Part shown: piece by piece, positions 15,924 to 23,823 of the stretch
Position numbering within the stretch: the stretch's first letter is position 1
How the letters are laid out: every line of letters begins with the position of its first letter
DNA from: a virus
IMG/VR virus record: IMGVR_UViG_3300009788_000274
Coordinates: 1-26,352 of that record
Length of the DNA: 26,352 nt
Direction: 5' to 3' (one strand)
Notes under the pieces: model-generated
What the model saw: the letters and a program-made list of their open reading frames with translations, nothing else
What the model was told of the DNA's origin: nothing
The model's database searches: none
Program-made: the position numbers and the translations under genes

Positions 15924-16901
15924 TTAAGTTATCTGGCTCTCCGTGAAGGTGAGTGCGTCCATGAGCCTGACGGGTGAACCGTCAATCATGGGAATTTCGC
16001 CATCGCCAAACACATCGGTGCTCAGTGTGAGGTTTACGTTTGTACGGTTAAGAGCGGCCTTTTTGATCTGGGAGAATATCTTTCTGTTGACATAGATAAT
16101 CGCGCCCTTGCCGCCGTTCTTCATTACGACCTTGAGGTCTATGATGTCCTCAAAGTTAAACAGGTTGCTTGCGCCTGCTGTCTCAATGTTGCGAATTGCG
16201 CCGATGCACTTCGGGTTCTCGACCACGAGGCCAAAGTGAGCCTTGAACTGAGTGGAGTAAACCATCAGTCTTGCGCCATCAACCGAAGCTGACCACCTGG
16301 GGATTATCCCAAGGTCTTTCTGCTGTATGCCTGCCTGTGAACCTGTGGGATACACACCGTACACCTGATTCATTCCGGGCTGCACCACAACCACGCTCGA
16401 CAAATCGCTGCCACTGCCGCCTGCGTCAAGGATGAACTCATCATCAATGACATCAAGGCGGGTAAGAATACCCGTCATCTGGTCAGGGTCAACATCGTTG
16501 TTGCCGTACATCATCCTTGAGCCTGTGGTCTGTGAGATACCTTCTACAAAAGCAGTGTCCTCACTTGACCTCAAGCCTCCAACGTCTCCGGACTGGTTGG
16601 CGAGTTCTTCGTCAATGTCCGAATAGTCCTCAAGTATCTCTATAACGTCCCTGTTCTTCTCAGTACTCGATGCACTGGGAGATACAGGCTGGTTATATCT
16701 GCGTGTCCTTCCTGCTGGCTGGCTGACACGAACGCTTGATGTATGCGTAATGTTGCTGTTAGCCTCCCTGAACGGTAAATCCAGGAGCAACGCATTGTTG
16801 TCCGTGATTACCTCGGCTATCTTCATAAGGTTTCCCTTATCGTCAAACCGTTTCATGACTTCAAGGAACGTCATGTCCTGGTTATTGTCAAATGTTGCCA
16901 T
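15924..16901 (-). CDS. Major capsid protein
   Basis: 325 residues. Starts MATFDNNQDMTFLEVMKRFD and continues IAEVITDNNALLLDLPFREAN, wording I associate with the HK97-fold major capsid proteins of BPP-1-like (Bbp17) podoviruses. Residues near 70-110 (RRYNQPV, EDYSDIDEELANQS) look like the extended loop and spine helix; later parts include NQVYGVYPTGSQAG, KDLGIIPRWSASVDG and FKAHFGLVVENPKCIGAIRNI. AAGGAGG precedes the start. Scaffold directly upstream and cement directly downstream confirm the role. Confidence 0.9.
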   Translation of the reverse strand: MATFDNNQDMTFLEVMKRFDDKGNLMKIAEVITDNNALLLDLPFREANSNITHTSSVRVSQPAGRTRRYNQPVSPSASSTEKNRDVIEILEDYSDIDEELANQSGDVGGLRSSEDTAFVEGISQTTGSRMMYGNNDVDPDQMTGILTRLDVIDDEFILDAGGSGSDLSSVVVVQPGMNQVYGVYPTGSQAGIQQKDLGIIPRWSASVDGARLMVYSTQFKAHFGLVVENPKCIGAIRNIETAGASNLFNFEDIIDLKVVMKNGGKGAIIYVNRKIFSQIKKAALNRTNVNLTLSTDVFGDGEIPMIDGSPVRLMDALTFTESQIT

Positions 16902-16919
16902 TTTTTATGGCCTCCTTGG

Positions 16920-17777
16920 TCACTCCTGTTTTTTGTCGCTGTCGTACGTCATCCTGGGTTTACCATCAAACCCAAGGAATACTTCTTCGCCGCCTCCGCT
17001 ACCCGTGCCTCCGCCAAGTGCCGTGTCCTCGGACATTCTGCTGCCGATTTCACCGAACACCTTTAAGAAAGTCGGGTGCTTTTCCAGACCGCCTGAATCC
17101 TTTAGGAGTTGGATAAACTCGTCACCGCCAAGGTCTGTAGCGGCTCTCTGAGCTTTCAGGACAAACTCATTGTAACCATCCTTTTTCTCAGCCTTGAGTG
17201 CATCCGTTTTCACCTGTAAATCCTCGTCATACGCGGCCTGTGCTTCTAAAAACATCTCTGCCATGTGAGCGTTGTAGTCATCGGTAAGAGACTTTAGCGA
17301 CTCTGCCGATATGTTGGCCTTGTGGGCCCATTGCTTAAGGTTTCCCTCAAGTTCTTCGCTACGCTCGAGGCCTTCTGGGAAGTTGGGGTCGTTGAGCTCG
17401 TAACCCTCTGCGGTTTCCGGCTTTCCCAGCTTATGAAAAAACGCCTCCCTGACATCATCGCTTGCGTCTTCGCTTGGAATGGTCAATGCCTTTTCTGGAT
17501 CGAAACTTGCCAGCTTGTCGGAGTTCTCCAGAGATTCCTTTAAGTGGCTTGAGAAATCGGAGTGCTTCCATAAAGCTTTGTTGTCTCGAAACTCTTTAGG
17601 TACTGATGTTATCCAGTCGGGGGCTGTAAGCTCATCGCCGCCCTTATCACCTGCGTTCTGGTCAGATGCGCCATCTCCTGTGTCTCCAGCGTCCAAAGTG
17701 GCTACTGGTGCGTTCCCTGCGTCTCCATCGGCTTCATACTTAATGGCCTTCGCCAAAGACTCTCTCCATGTAAACAT
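16920..17777 (-). CDS. Scaffolding protein
   Basis: 285 residues, acidic, with a Gly/Asp-rich segment near the start (DAGDTGDGASDQNAGDKGGD), a helical charged core with DLQVKTDALKAEKKDGYNEF and a Gly-rich linker TALGGGTGSGGGEE before a short C-terminal end. Composition, size and place immediately before the major capsid gene identify the internal scaffold that directs prohead assembly and then leaves. The PxxWITSVPKEFRDNK wording near residue 53 is common in podoviral scaffolds. Start ATG 17775-17777 follows AAGGAGATAAC. Confidence 0.85.
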   Translation of the reverse strand: MFTWRESLAKAIKYEADGDAGNAPVATLDAGDTGDGASDQNAGDKGGDELTAPDWITSVPKEFRDNKALWKHSDFSSHLKESLENSDKLASFDPEKALTIPSEDASDDVREAFFHKLGKPETAEGYELNDPNFPEGLERSEELEGNLKQWAHKANISAESLKSLTDDYNAHMAEMFLEAQAAYDEDLQVKTDALKAEKKDGYNEFVLKAQRAATDLGGDEFIQLLKDSGGLEKHPTFLKVFGEIGSRMSEDTALGGGTGSGGGEEVFLGFDGKPRMTYDSDKKQE

Positions 17778-17786
17778 GTTATCTCC

Positions 17787-18131
17787 TTACTCAGTTGGTG
17801 TTGTGTTGCGTTCATACTCTGCAAGCGCACTGACGAACAAGCCATATAATGATTCCAGCTTATCCGGTGTGACATGCGCTCCGGCTATCGTGTGCATTAA
17901 ATTAACACCGTAATTTCTCACGGCAAGGTCTTCCTCTGTCAGATTGGGCGAGAATACTTTCATAGCTCCCAGCATGTCCCTGAGGACAACTTGGCCCCTT
18001 TGACTGTCAAGGAATATGTGCTGATACTCCTTAATCATGTTGGGGTGCATATCGCCCAATAGTTTCTTGGCCTTCCTGATCTGATCGGCCTTGTTTGCGT
18101 CTTTACGCTTCTTCATTTCTTCCGGTGTCAT
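17787..18131 (-). CDS. Bbp19-like small morphogenesis-region protein
   Basis: 114 residues, helical. The Lys-rich N-terminus (KKRKDANKADQIRKAKK) leads to YQHIFLDSQRGQVVLRDML and a VRNYGVNLMHTIAG helix. The pattern F-x-S/D-x-x-G-x-x-VL-x-DL followed by a helix with GxxxxxxxI resembles the small Bbp19-like protein found between portal and scaffold in BPP-1-like phages. Its function is not known. ATG overlaps the stop of the 52-residue gene (ATGA). Confidence 0.65.
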   Translation of the reverse strand: MTPEEMKKRKDANKADQIRKAKKLLGDMHPNMIKEYQHIFLDSQRGQVVLRDMLGAMKVFSPNLTEEDLAVRNYGVNLMHTIAGAHVTPDKLESLYGLFVSALAEYERNTTPTE

Positions 18132-18286
18132 GCATTCCCCTCGAATGGTAAGAAATCAATGTGCATAATCCCATACATATCTATGAACGTGGTATCGTCC
18201 TTGTCGGCAAGATACCACTCGTCTGCGCTCTCCATTATTCTTGAGCCATTGTATAAGATGCCTATGTCAGTGAGTGAAACCTGCAT
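18128..18286 (-). CDS. 52-residue protein between portal and Bbp19-like gene
   Basis: Starts at ATG 18284-18286, sharing a base with the portal stop (TAATG), and stops at 18128 overlapping the next start (ATGA). The protein begins MQVSLTDIGILYNGSRIMES, then has DEWYLADKDDTTFIDMYG and ends in FEGNA. Perfect coupling at both ends and the absence of any competing frame argue that it is a real gene. No family recognised; acidic, no membrane segment. Short proteins in this slot are common in podoviral head operons. Confidence 0.7.
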   Translation of the reverse strand: MQVSLTDIGILYNGSRIMESADEWYLADKDDTTFIDMYGIMHIDFLPFEGNA

Positions 18287-20019
18287 TATCCGCCCTCCCC
18301 TGCAGCTGCTGCCATGGCCTCGGTTATAGCTCCATCGCTGTCTTTATCGGCCTTGGCAAGTTTACCCGCTGTCTCTGCCTGTAAAGCCAGTTTGTCTGCC
18401 TGCTCCTGCTCTGCTGCTATCGCTGCGTCCTGTGCGCGTTCCTCCTGAACCTCTTTAAGGGGTCTTATTCCTTTTGCGGGGAATATATTACCCTCTGCTA
18501 TTTCCCTGACAACAATGTCACTGTCAAAATTCCTTAAGGGTTCTGCGCCAAACAATTGAACAACGCCGCCAAGGTCAAATATTGTCTCGTTTATCCCCCT
18601 GGTCTGGAATAGACGGCTCTGTACCTGTGCCAGTGGGCCAAGGAATGAGATTTTAACGTTATCGCCTTCTTGTAATATCTCAGGCGGTACAGGCATTCTC
18701 CCTGCATCGTTCTCAATCTGGAACACTCTACCGAGTGCGGCGCTAGTAACTCCCTGTAAGCGGGTAATGCTGCTCATTAATATAACTACCTTCTCGCCCT
18801 CTTTAAGGGTTGCTTCCGTGGCTGTCTGCTGTCCCTGGCTTGCGTTAAGAGCTATAAAGAAGTCCACACTATATGTTTCTCTTACAGCCTGTTGCTTTGC
18901 GGCCTCTCTGTCGCGTGATACAGGGTACTCCCGTGCCATTTCAAGGAATGACGGGGGTGTTTCTCCATTTGCAATGAAGTTAATGCCTCGTGCGCCAAAG
19001 TCTGCCACGCCCTCTTGTGATGGATCTGTTATAGCAGGGGGCTCTGCGGCACGCTCTGCCACGCCTAGCAGGGTCTTGCCTATGATATTGAGTGCCATCG
19101 CGTCCGGCAGTGCTCTCATGGATGGTGAGCGTCCGTATTCCTCTCTCGTGTCCCTGTATGGTCGCCATACCATGTAAGGCATCGTGTCAAAGCCGCTCTC
19201 CTTCAAGATAACGTCCTCTGACTTGACACCCTTCTTGTTTGATTGCCCCTGAAAGGTCTTACTGTCCTGCGTGCCTGTATTATTGACTTGTCCGGTCAAT
19301 ATCCATAGAGACGCAAAGGGCTTGTTAATGGAGTCGAACTTGAACGGGTCGTAATCCTCACGCTTATAGACCGCGTGTATGACAATGCGCTCTGCAAATG
19401 GATTCTGCTCGGCGTCCTCTATGATGTCTGCTGGCACGCTGTCGCCAAACTTGCTGATGATCTGCTTGAGCGTGAAGGTTATCTTGCGGTGGAATACGTC
19501 AACAATGTTCTTATCGTTGTGCGAGAGATATGATTCGCCTGGATGAATAGCCATTGCGACTATGCCGCCGCTCTCGAAATCCTCCTCTATGTAGAACGGT
19601 GCGGTTCCTATCGTGGCCCCGTCCTGAATCATAAGCAGGAGTTCATCATAGAAGTTGGAATCGCTTAGAACTGCAAACATGGACTCCTCAACCTCTTGCA
19701 AATAAACCCTTACATCCCTGATGTCATTAAGCTCTGAGTTCTTCATGCCAAGCTTAAACCATGGCTTATCTGGCGTGGCAAAGTTCCCGAATATCCCATT
19801 TACATGAATATCAAGTGATGTCTGAGCCGTTGAATCATAGATGTCATCCCAACGCCTTTCGCCCTGGGGTTCAGTCTGGCGGATATCTGCGCGTAAGGGT
19901 GAGATTTCGCGGCCTATCTCTTCCCACGTATCCTCGTACCTTGACCGTCTCGTGGCAAGCCAAGCCTGTGTCTTGATGACATTGGATATTATTTTAGTTT
20001 CGCGTTCGTTCTCAGCCAT
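18286..20019 (-). CDS. Portal protein (head-tail connector, T7 gp8-like)
   Basis: 577 residues. The start MAENERETKIISN is followed by TRRSRYEDTWEEIGREISPLR, the usual opening of podoviral head-to-tail connector proteins. Other landmarks: DDIYDSTAQTSLDIHVNGIF, MIQDGATIGTAPFYIEED, PYMVWRPYRDTREEYGRSP, ALPDAMALNIIGKTLLGVAERAAEP and a C-terminal KEGEKVVILMSSITRLQ helix. The C-terminus is an Ala/Glu/Lys-rich helix. A dodecamer of this protein forms the DNA gate at the capsid vertex. I start at ATG 20017-20019, with GGGAG eight bases upstream; a TTG one codon earlier is less likely. The start overlaps the previous stop (TGATG). Confidence 0.9.
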   Translation of the reverse strand: MAENERETKIISNVIKTQAWLATRRSRYEDTWEEIGREISPLRADIRQTEPQGERRWDDIYDSTAQTSLDIHVNGIFGNFATPDKPWFKLGMKNSELNDIRDVRVYLQEVEESMFAVLSDSNFYDELLLMIQDGATIGTAPFYIEEDFESGGIVAMAIHPGESYLSHNDKNIVDVFHRKITFTLKQIISKFGDSVPADIIEDAEQNPFAERIVIHAVYKREDYDPFKFDSINKPFASLWILTGQVNNTGTQDSKTFQGQSNKKGVKSEDVILKESGFDTMPYMVWRPYRDTREEYGRSPSMRALPDAMALNIIGKTLLGVAERAAEPPAITDPSQEGVADFGARGINFIANGETPPSFLEMAREYPVSRDREAAKQQAVRETYSVDFFIALNASQGQQTATEATLKEGEKVVILMSSITRLQGVTSAALGRVFQIENDAGRMPVPPEILQEGDNVKISFLGPLAQVQSRLFQTRGINETIFDLGGVVQLFGAEPLRNFDSDIVVREIAEGNIFPAKGIRPLKEVQEERAQDAAIAAEQEQADKLALQAETAGKLAKADKDSDGAITEAMAAAAGEGG

Positions 20020-20270
20020 CAAACATCTCCCTCAATGTGGCATATACCACATGTACCCATGTTGTGCTGTACTACGCGCTCAAGGTAGCGTATGTCGCCA
20101 TTGAACACAAAGGCCCCCTTGGCTACAATCTTGGTGGCCTCCTGTTTCATGGAGACGCGGCCCTGCTTATATGCCCTGTAATGTGTGAAGGGCATAGCCA
20201 TAAGAAGCACCACAATGACCGCTATCAGTATCTTAGGGCTCAAGTATGCGTACCCTAAATACAACTGCAT
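20019..20270 (-). CDS. Small single-helix membrane protein ending in CGICH
   Basis: 83 residues from ATG 20268-20270. One membrane helix at about residues 15-32 (LIAVIVVLLMAMPFTHY region), a basic stretch after it (RAYKQGRVSMKQ), then a polar tail ending MGTCGICHIEGDV. CGICH fits the CxxCH haem c or metal-binding pattern but the domain is too short for a normal cytochrome c, so I do not call one. The start is uncertain: TTG 20241-20243 would give a 74-residue protein whose start sits just before the helix and overlaps the previous gene less. Its stop touches the portal start. Confidence 0.6.
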   Translation of the reverse strand: MQLYLGYAYLSPKILIAVIVVLLMAMPFTHYRAYKQGRVSMKQEATKIVAKGAFVFNGDIRYLERVVQHNMGTCGICHIEGDV

Positions 20271-21051
20271 CGTCTGCTGCTGCCGCAATAAGCGTCACAG
20301 TCAAAGTCGTGCCTGTTATCGAGGTAGAATTTGCTACTTCTGCATCAACATTTGCAAATGCAAAAGCCCCTCCCATCTCTTGTGCTCCTGATGTAACGGT
20401 AGCTGTACCACTTGTTTGTCCGGCTACAATCGGGACATTAACAAGGCTTGAATTGAACTCTGAGGCTCCGATAGCATTTGCCACTATAGTCAAAGCGCCT
20501 GAGTTGGCTATTCCAGCATCTCCGGACATGGTAACTGAATCCCAAGTACCTCCGCCTACGTTGGTGGCTACCTGTATGTTGCCGTCCGTAGCAGTGCCGA
20601 AGTCAACGGCTACATTGTCCACCTTATCGTTGGTCATTACTCCGGCATTTGTGATAGAAGAATCGCCCGTTACAGTGAATGGTGCTGCAAGTCCTGTTGA
20701 CTGTCCTATGAGTAGCTTAGTATCCGCAAGTGCAATAGTGCTTCCGATGCTCTCAGTCAGAGCCACTGTGCCGGATGAGTCGGGGAACCCAATATCGTTA
20801 TCAGCGGTGGGTTCAATTGATCGAATAGTAGTTTCAAACCCATCGCTGGTTGGGCCTTCCATTACCAGACTGTTGATATAGCCAATGCGCCATGCCTGCC
20901 CATCCTTGCCAAGTCTGCCGTTCTTATCCCCGTAGCCTGGGAGCCACTCCTGCTCTGCTGCCGCGAACCCTGCCAGTCCGAATACCAGTATCGTGATGAC
21001 TACCATTGCTATGATTCTTCCGTACTTCTTGCCTTTCTTTTTCTTAGCCAT
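20233..21051 (-). CDS. Fibre-like protein with N-terminal export signal
   Basis: 272 residues. The N-terminus is KKKKGKK followed by an 18-residue hydrophobic core (RIIAMVVITILVFGLAGF) and AAA before Glu33, a plausible Sec signal or a membrane anchor. The rest is low-complexity beta-rich appendage sequence: LVMEGPTSDGFETTIRSIEP then DNDIGFPDSSGTVALTES, and DTKLLIGQSTGLAAPFTVTG followed by DSSITNAGVMTN, standard wording of phage tail fibres. The C-terminal part (ASEFNSSLVNVP to RVRILEP) is a small beta domain. AAGGAGACG precedes the start. It sits between terL and portal, an accessory position, not with the tail genes. Confidence 0.78.
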   Translation of the reverse strand: MAKKKKGKKYGRIIAMVVITILVFGLAGFAAAEQEWLPGYGDKNGRLGKDGQAWRIGYINSLVMEGPTSDGFETTIRSIEPTADNDIGFPDSSGTVALTESIGSTIALADTKLLIGQSTGLAAPFTVTGDSSITNAGVMTNDKVDNVAVDFGTATDGNIQVATNVGGGTWDSVTMSGDAGIANSGALTIVANAIGASEFNSSLVNVPIVAGQTSGTATVTSGAQEMGGAFAFANVDAEVANSTSITGTTLTVTLIAAAADDAVVFRVRILEP

Positions 21052-21065
21052 GTCTCGTCTCCTTG

Positions 21066-21194
21066 TTATCTGTTTTTAGGTATCGTTGTCCTTGCCTTTA
21101 TCGCTTTTCTGAAAAGCGGAAAGAAGAACTGTGGGACTTTCGCTTTCGGCTTCTTGCCCTTGCCTTTAATCTTGTCTTTGCCTTTGCCCGCCAT
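21066..21194 (-). CDS. 42-residue Lys/Gly-rich basic protein
   Basis: Starts MAGKGKDKIKGKGKKPKAKV and ends with a hydrophobic-basic stretch (PQFFFPLFRKAIKARTTIPK). AGGAGGAGC lies directly ahead of ATG 21192-21194, and the gene fills an otherwise empty gap between two coupled genes. Net charge is very high; the FFFPLF patch could touch a membrane. The next gene starts with a similar KKKKGKKYG run, but that is composition rather than proof of kinship. Function unknown. Confidence 0.6.
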   Translation of the reverse strand: MAGKGKDKIKGKGKKPKAKVPQFFFPLFRKAIKARTTIPKNR

Positions 21195-21202
21195 AGCTCC
21201 TC

Positions 21203-21577
21203 CTACCTTCCTCGGCCTAATAGTGTGGTAATCGTAGTGGCCCGCCTTGCTCGTTGGGCGGTTCCCTGTCTTATTAATCTACGCCTTGCTCCGTCTATCT
21301 CTGTCTCACGCTTTTCAAGTGCTCCCGTTGCCCTGCTCTGCGTCTGACCCCTCCTTGATGAAAATCCTGCGGGGGTTGTGCGCCTCTGGTTACCTGCCGC
21401 AAATCGTGCCTCAAGCCCCTGTCGCTGCCTGCTCGTCTTCGTGCCAAGGCTCGTGAGTTCGGACAATGACAGTCTATCAAGGCTTCGCGGGGTTCCTGGT
21501 AAGCTGGGCGTGCTTGGGCCTCCACCTACTCCGAAAGCCGATGCTATCCCTCTAAATGCACTGCTTAACGCGCTCAT
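21203..21577 (-). CDS. Basic Ser/Arg-rich hypothetical protein
   Basis: 124 residues. A small hydrophobic Gly/Ala start (MSALSSAFRGIASAFGVGGG) is followed by a Ser/Pro-rich linker, then a long Arg-rich helix (GLEARFAAGNQRRTTPAGFS, GALEKRETEIDGARRRLI, GTAQRARRATTITTLLGRGR). The layout of a Gly/Ala-rich start and Arg/Gln-rich helix recalls internal virion or minor structural proteins of podoviruses but no motif proves it. ATGA overlap with the previous gene. Confidence 0.65.
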   Translation of the reverse strand: MSALSSAFRGIASAFGVGGGPSTPSLPGTPRSLDRLSLSELTSLGTKTSRQRQGLEARFAAGNQRRTTPAGFSSRRGQTQSRATGALEKRETEIDGARRRLIRQGTAQRARRATTITTLLGRGR

Positions 21578-21801
21578 GCTGATGCCCCTTGAAGTAAATA
21601 GACTATTTCATACATTCGAGCTTTGGGCATATCTTTTAAAGATTCTCCCATGCACGTTGCCTTGTCAAAGTTGATTTGCAATATCTCCCAAGCCATATAA
21701 TCGCTTGGGGAAAACTTAGAACCCTTTAAATTGCAGGCTGCTTCCTTTTTTTCTTCAAAAGTACCCATCTTTAATAGAAGTAAGTTAGCCATATTGCTCA
21801 T
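21574..21801 (-). CDS. Hypothetical protein after terL
   Basis: 75 residues. Start overlaps the terL stop (ATGA) and follows AGGAGGAG formed by the Arg codons that end terL. The sequence is mixed helical (MANLLLLKMGTFEEKKEAAC, SPSDYMAWEILQINFD) with no membrane segment and two Cys. Not recognised. The coupling to terL and to the next gene argues that it is a real gene. Confidence 0.65.
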   Translation of the reverse strand: MSNMANLLLLKMGTFEEKKEAACNLKGSKFSPSDYMAWEILQINFDKATCMGESLKDMPKARMYEIVYLLQGASA

Positions 21802-23204
21802 GCCCTTCTCCTCCTGCCTTCCGTGCGTCTGCTGCCGAAAGGATCTGATTTGGCATAGTTTGTGACCGCCACGCCTGACTTGATTCTCCGCTTGAGTTCT
21901 GATCTGACCTCATTTACCTTATGGGCCACTGCCAGATAGCGGAAAGCGTCTGCCGCATGAGTTGACCAGTCTTTAGCTGGCGAGTCTCTAAATGTCTTAT
22001 GAACGTCATCATATTTCTTATGATAGCTCTTGAGTGCCCGTATGCCGTCCTTACACTTCTCCTTATCAAACCAGCACATGGGTATTATCTGCCTCGCGGC
22101 CTCTATACCGTCTAAAATGCCTTCCTTCGGTGTCACCTTGAACTCAAAACCCATCTTACGGGCTGTTTCTTTCCTTGTTGACCCCGTGCTATATGAATGA
22201 ACCTCTATGTCATGAGGAGCCCAATGGTTGCCATAGACATAGTGTAATTCAAGTGCCTTGGCCTGTATGATGTTGAAATAGTGCTGCATTCCCTCGTTAT
22301 TGTTCTGATAGAAGTCAATAACCCTGACCTCGCGCGGGCTTCGTAGGGTCTGGACAAACCAGATGGCGGTATCATCGTTAAACCCTAGATCCCAATATGT
22401 ATCTACTGGCAAGCTGGGGTCAAACTGTATGTCTCGGATGCGTCCCGCTTCTCCCGCTGCCTTCATCTGCTTGCCAAAGTATGCGCCATCGTTCGCGGCA
22501 GTGAATGAGCAATAGAACTCTTGTAATATCATGTCCTCGCTCATGCCAGCGTCCCGTTCTTCCTGTATATCTGCGTCTGTCAGAATGCCTGTATCGTCCA
22601 CTGTGAGCAAGCTACAGAACCATTTGGGGTTATCTTTCGCCATCTCGTACAGTTCAAACCCGTGATTCTCGCCCCTGGGAGTGAAATTAAAGATAGCCCA
22701 ACCCCCGTTCTCTCGCAGAATAGGCCTGATATGATCCCATGCAGAGGGGTTTTGTAGCGAATACTCGCTGAATACGCACCCTCTGGGGTTGGTTCCCATC
22801 TTGGAATCGAACTTATCAAGCCCTATAATCTGGATGATAGAGCCATTTATAAGCGTTACCTTCATTTCTGACTTGTTCGGCACGCCCTCTATGATCTCAT
22901 CCGGTATGTGCTCAAGGAACTTGATGCCTGGGTTTCCATCTTCATCACCCTTGCCTCGACCATCCCAGATAACCATGCGGCCCTGCTTGTACGTGGGGAA
23001 GAAGTAGTAATAGTTCCCTACCTCGTGCGCGGCTCTCTTGACCATATAATTGAAGCACGACTTGTCCTTGCCATAACGCCTGTGCCACACAAGACACGCC
23101 CTCAGGTATCCCTCGTCCATAGCCGTAAAGAAGGGTAGCTGCTTGTCCCGTGGGTCAAACAGGTGGGGTACGGTTATCATGGGCTTATCGGCTATGGCTG
23201 TCAT
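21798..23204 (-). CDS. terL: Terminase large subunit
   Basis: 468 residues, the ATPase-nuclease that pumps DNA into the prohead. The ATPase half has HRRYGKDKS at 41-49 (Walker A, an R-x-x-GK-x-K-S form), RGCVFSEYS at 141-148 (Walker B with Ser-Glu in place of Asp-Glu, as in many podoviral enzymes) and IFNFTPRGENHGFELY at 171-186 (coupling motif). The nuclease half shows three Asp in order: YWDLGFND (272), APHDIEVHS (332) and HAADAFRYL (419), an RNase H-like metal site. C-terminus is a basic tail. ATGA overlap with terS. Confidence 0.93.
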   Translation of the reverse strand: MTAIADKPMITVPHLFDPRDKQLPFFTAMDEGYLRACLVWHRRYGKDKSCFNYMVKRAAHEVGNYYYFFPTYKQGRMVIWDGRGKGDEDGNPGIKFLEHIPDEIIEGVPNKSEMKVTLINGSIIQIIGLDKFDSKMGTNPRGCVFSEYSLQNPSAWDHIRPILRENGGWAIFNFTPRGENHGFELYEMAKDNPKWFCSLLTVDDTGILTDADIQEERDAGMSEDMILQEFYCSFTAANDGAYFGKQMKAAGEAGRIRDIQFDPSLPVDTYWDLGFNDDTAIWFVQTLRSPREVRVIDFYQNNNEGMQHYFNIIQAKALELHYVYGNHWAPHDIEVHSYSTGSTRKETARKMGFEFKVTPKEGILDGIEAARQIIPMCWFDKEKCKDGIRALKSYHKKYDDVHKTFRDSPAKDWSTHAADAFRYLAVAHKVNEVRSELKRRIKSGVAVTNYAKSDPFGSRRTEGRRRRA

Positions 23205-23782
23205 TGCTTGCCCTTCTCAGACTTCTTTTTACTATAATCCACCACGTTAAGCGTGATGTCGCCAGTATGGTTCACGTCCATCTTATTCTCATTCAAGAGG
23301 TTGTGGTGCTTGGCAAGAAGGTTGAGGGCTGGTACTTTGGCAGAGAGTTTGACCTTTGTTTTGAGCATATCGTTGCCATCATCAGTCTTGCTGATGATCT
23401 CAGTGACCTCTACGCTCTCCAGTGCCGCCATTGCATCATCGTCTATCTCATCTGATCGGCTAACGAATTGCATGCCGGACTCATTAAACTCGACAATGTT
23501 GTTTAACCGGGAAAAACCTATATTTTCTAGCTCCCTGATCACATCGTCACCGTTCTTGCGTGCTCTCTTTTGGCGTTCCAATGTCAATTCTGTTATACGT
23601 GCCTGAATGTGAGCATGGGTTAACAGTCGGGAGGCTTGTTCTTTGGCTGATCTCTTTGAATATCCAGCCCTGATTGCGGCTTGGGCTCCATTGAAGTCAA
23701 TAACGTATTCAAGGCAGAATTGCTCTTGCTGGCGTTCTTGTTTAGGGGTGAGCTTCCTTTTAGTCGCCGTGGCTGTACTCAT
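23201..23782 (-). CDS. terS: Terminase small subunit
   Basis: 193 residues. The N-terminal domain starts with KLTPKQERQQEQFCLEYV, then FNGAQAAIRAGYSKRSAKEQ, the helix-turn-helix wording of Terminase_2-type small subunits, followed by ASRLLTHAHIQARITEL. A central helical part would form the ring and the end is Lys-rich (SKKKSEKGKQ). The protein recognises the packaging start and regulates terL. A TAA two codons upstream in the same frame blocks any earlier start, and no usable later start lies before the helix-turn-helix, so ATG 23780-23782 stands. It has no Shine-Dalgarno site and begins only five bases after the promoter -10 box. Confidence 0.9.
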   Translation of the reverse strand: MSTATATKRKLTPKQERQQEQFCLEYVIDFNGAQAAIRAGYSKRSAKEQASRLLTHAHIQARITELTLERQKRARKNGDDVIRELENIGFSRLNNIVEFNESGMQFVSRSDEIDDDAMAALESVEVTEIISKTDDGNDMLKTKVKLSAKVPALNLLAKHHNLLNENKMDVNHTGDITLNVVDYSKKKSEKGKQ

Positions 23783-23797
23783 GGGGCATTATACCCC
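23783..23797. promoter_or_regulatory. Palindromic operator-like site overlapping the -10 box
   Basis: GGGGCATTATACCCC on the plus strand: GGGG/CCCC arms, AT/AT inside, centre at 23790, a single mismatched pair. It contains the whole -10 box and lies directly against the terS start codon. Similar in 11 of 15 positions to the second site. Confidence 0.6.
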
Positions 23798-23816
23798 ACA
23801 TATGAGGGTGTGTCAA
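23788..23816 (-). promoter_or_regulatory. Consensus sigma70 promoter of the packaging/head operon
   Basis: On the minus strand TTGACA (23811-23816) and TATAAT (23788-23793) are separated by exactly 17 bases: both boxes and the spacer are perfect consensus. It faces terS and the whole morphogenesis cluster. The predicted transcription start falls at or within a base or two of the terS ATG. Confidence 0.85.
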
Positions 23817-23823
23817 GGGAGTT

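Noticed and set aside
20019-20270. Calling the CGICH protein a cytochrome c
   Set aside because: Only eight residues follow the motif and no distal ligand or haem-fold region exists, so the motif alone is not enough.
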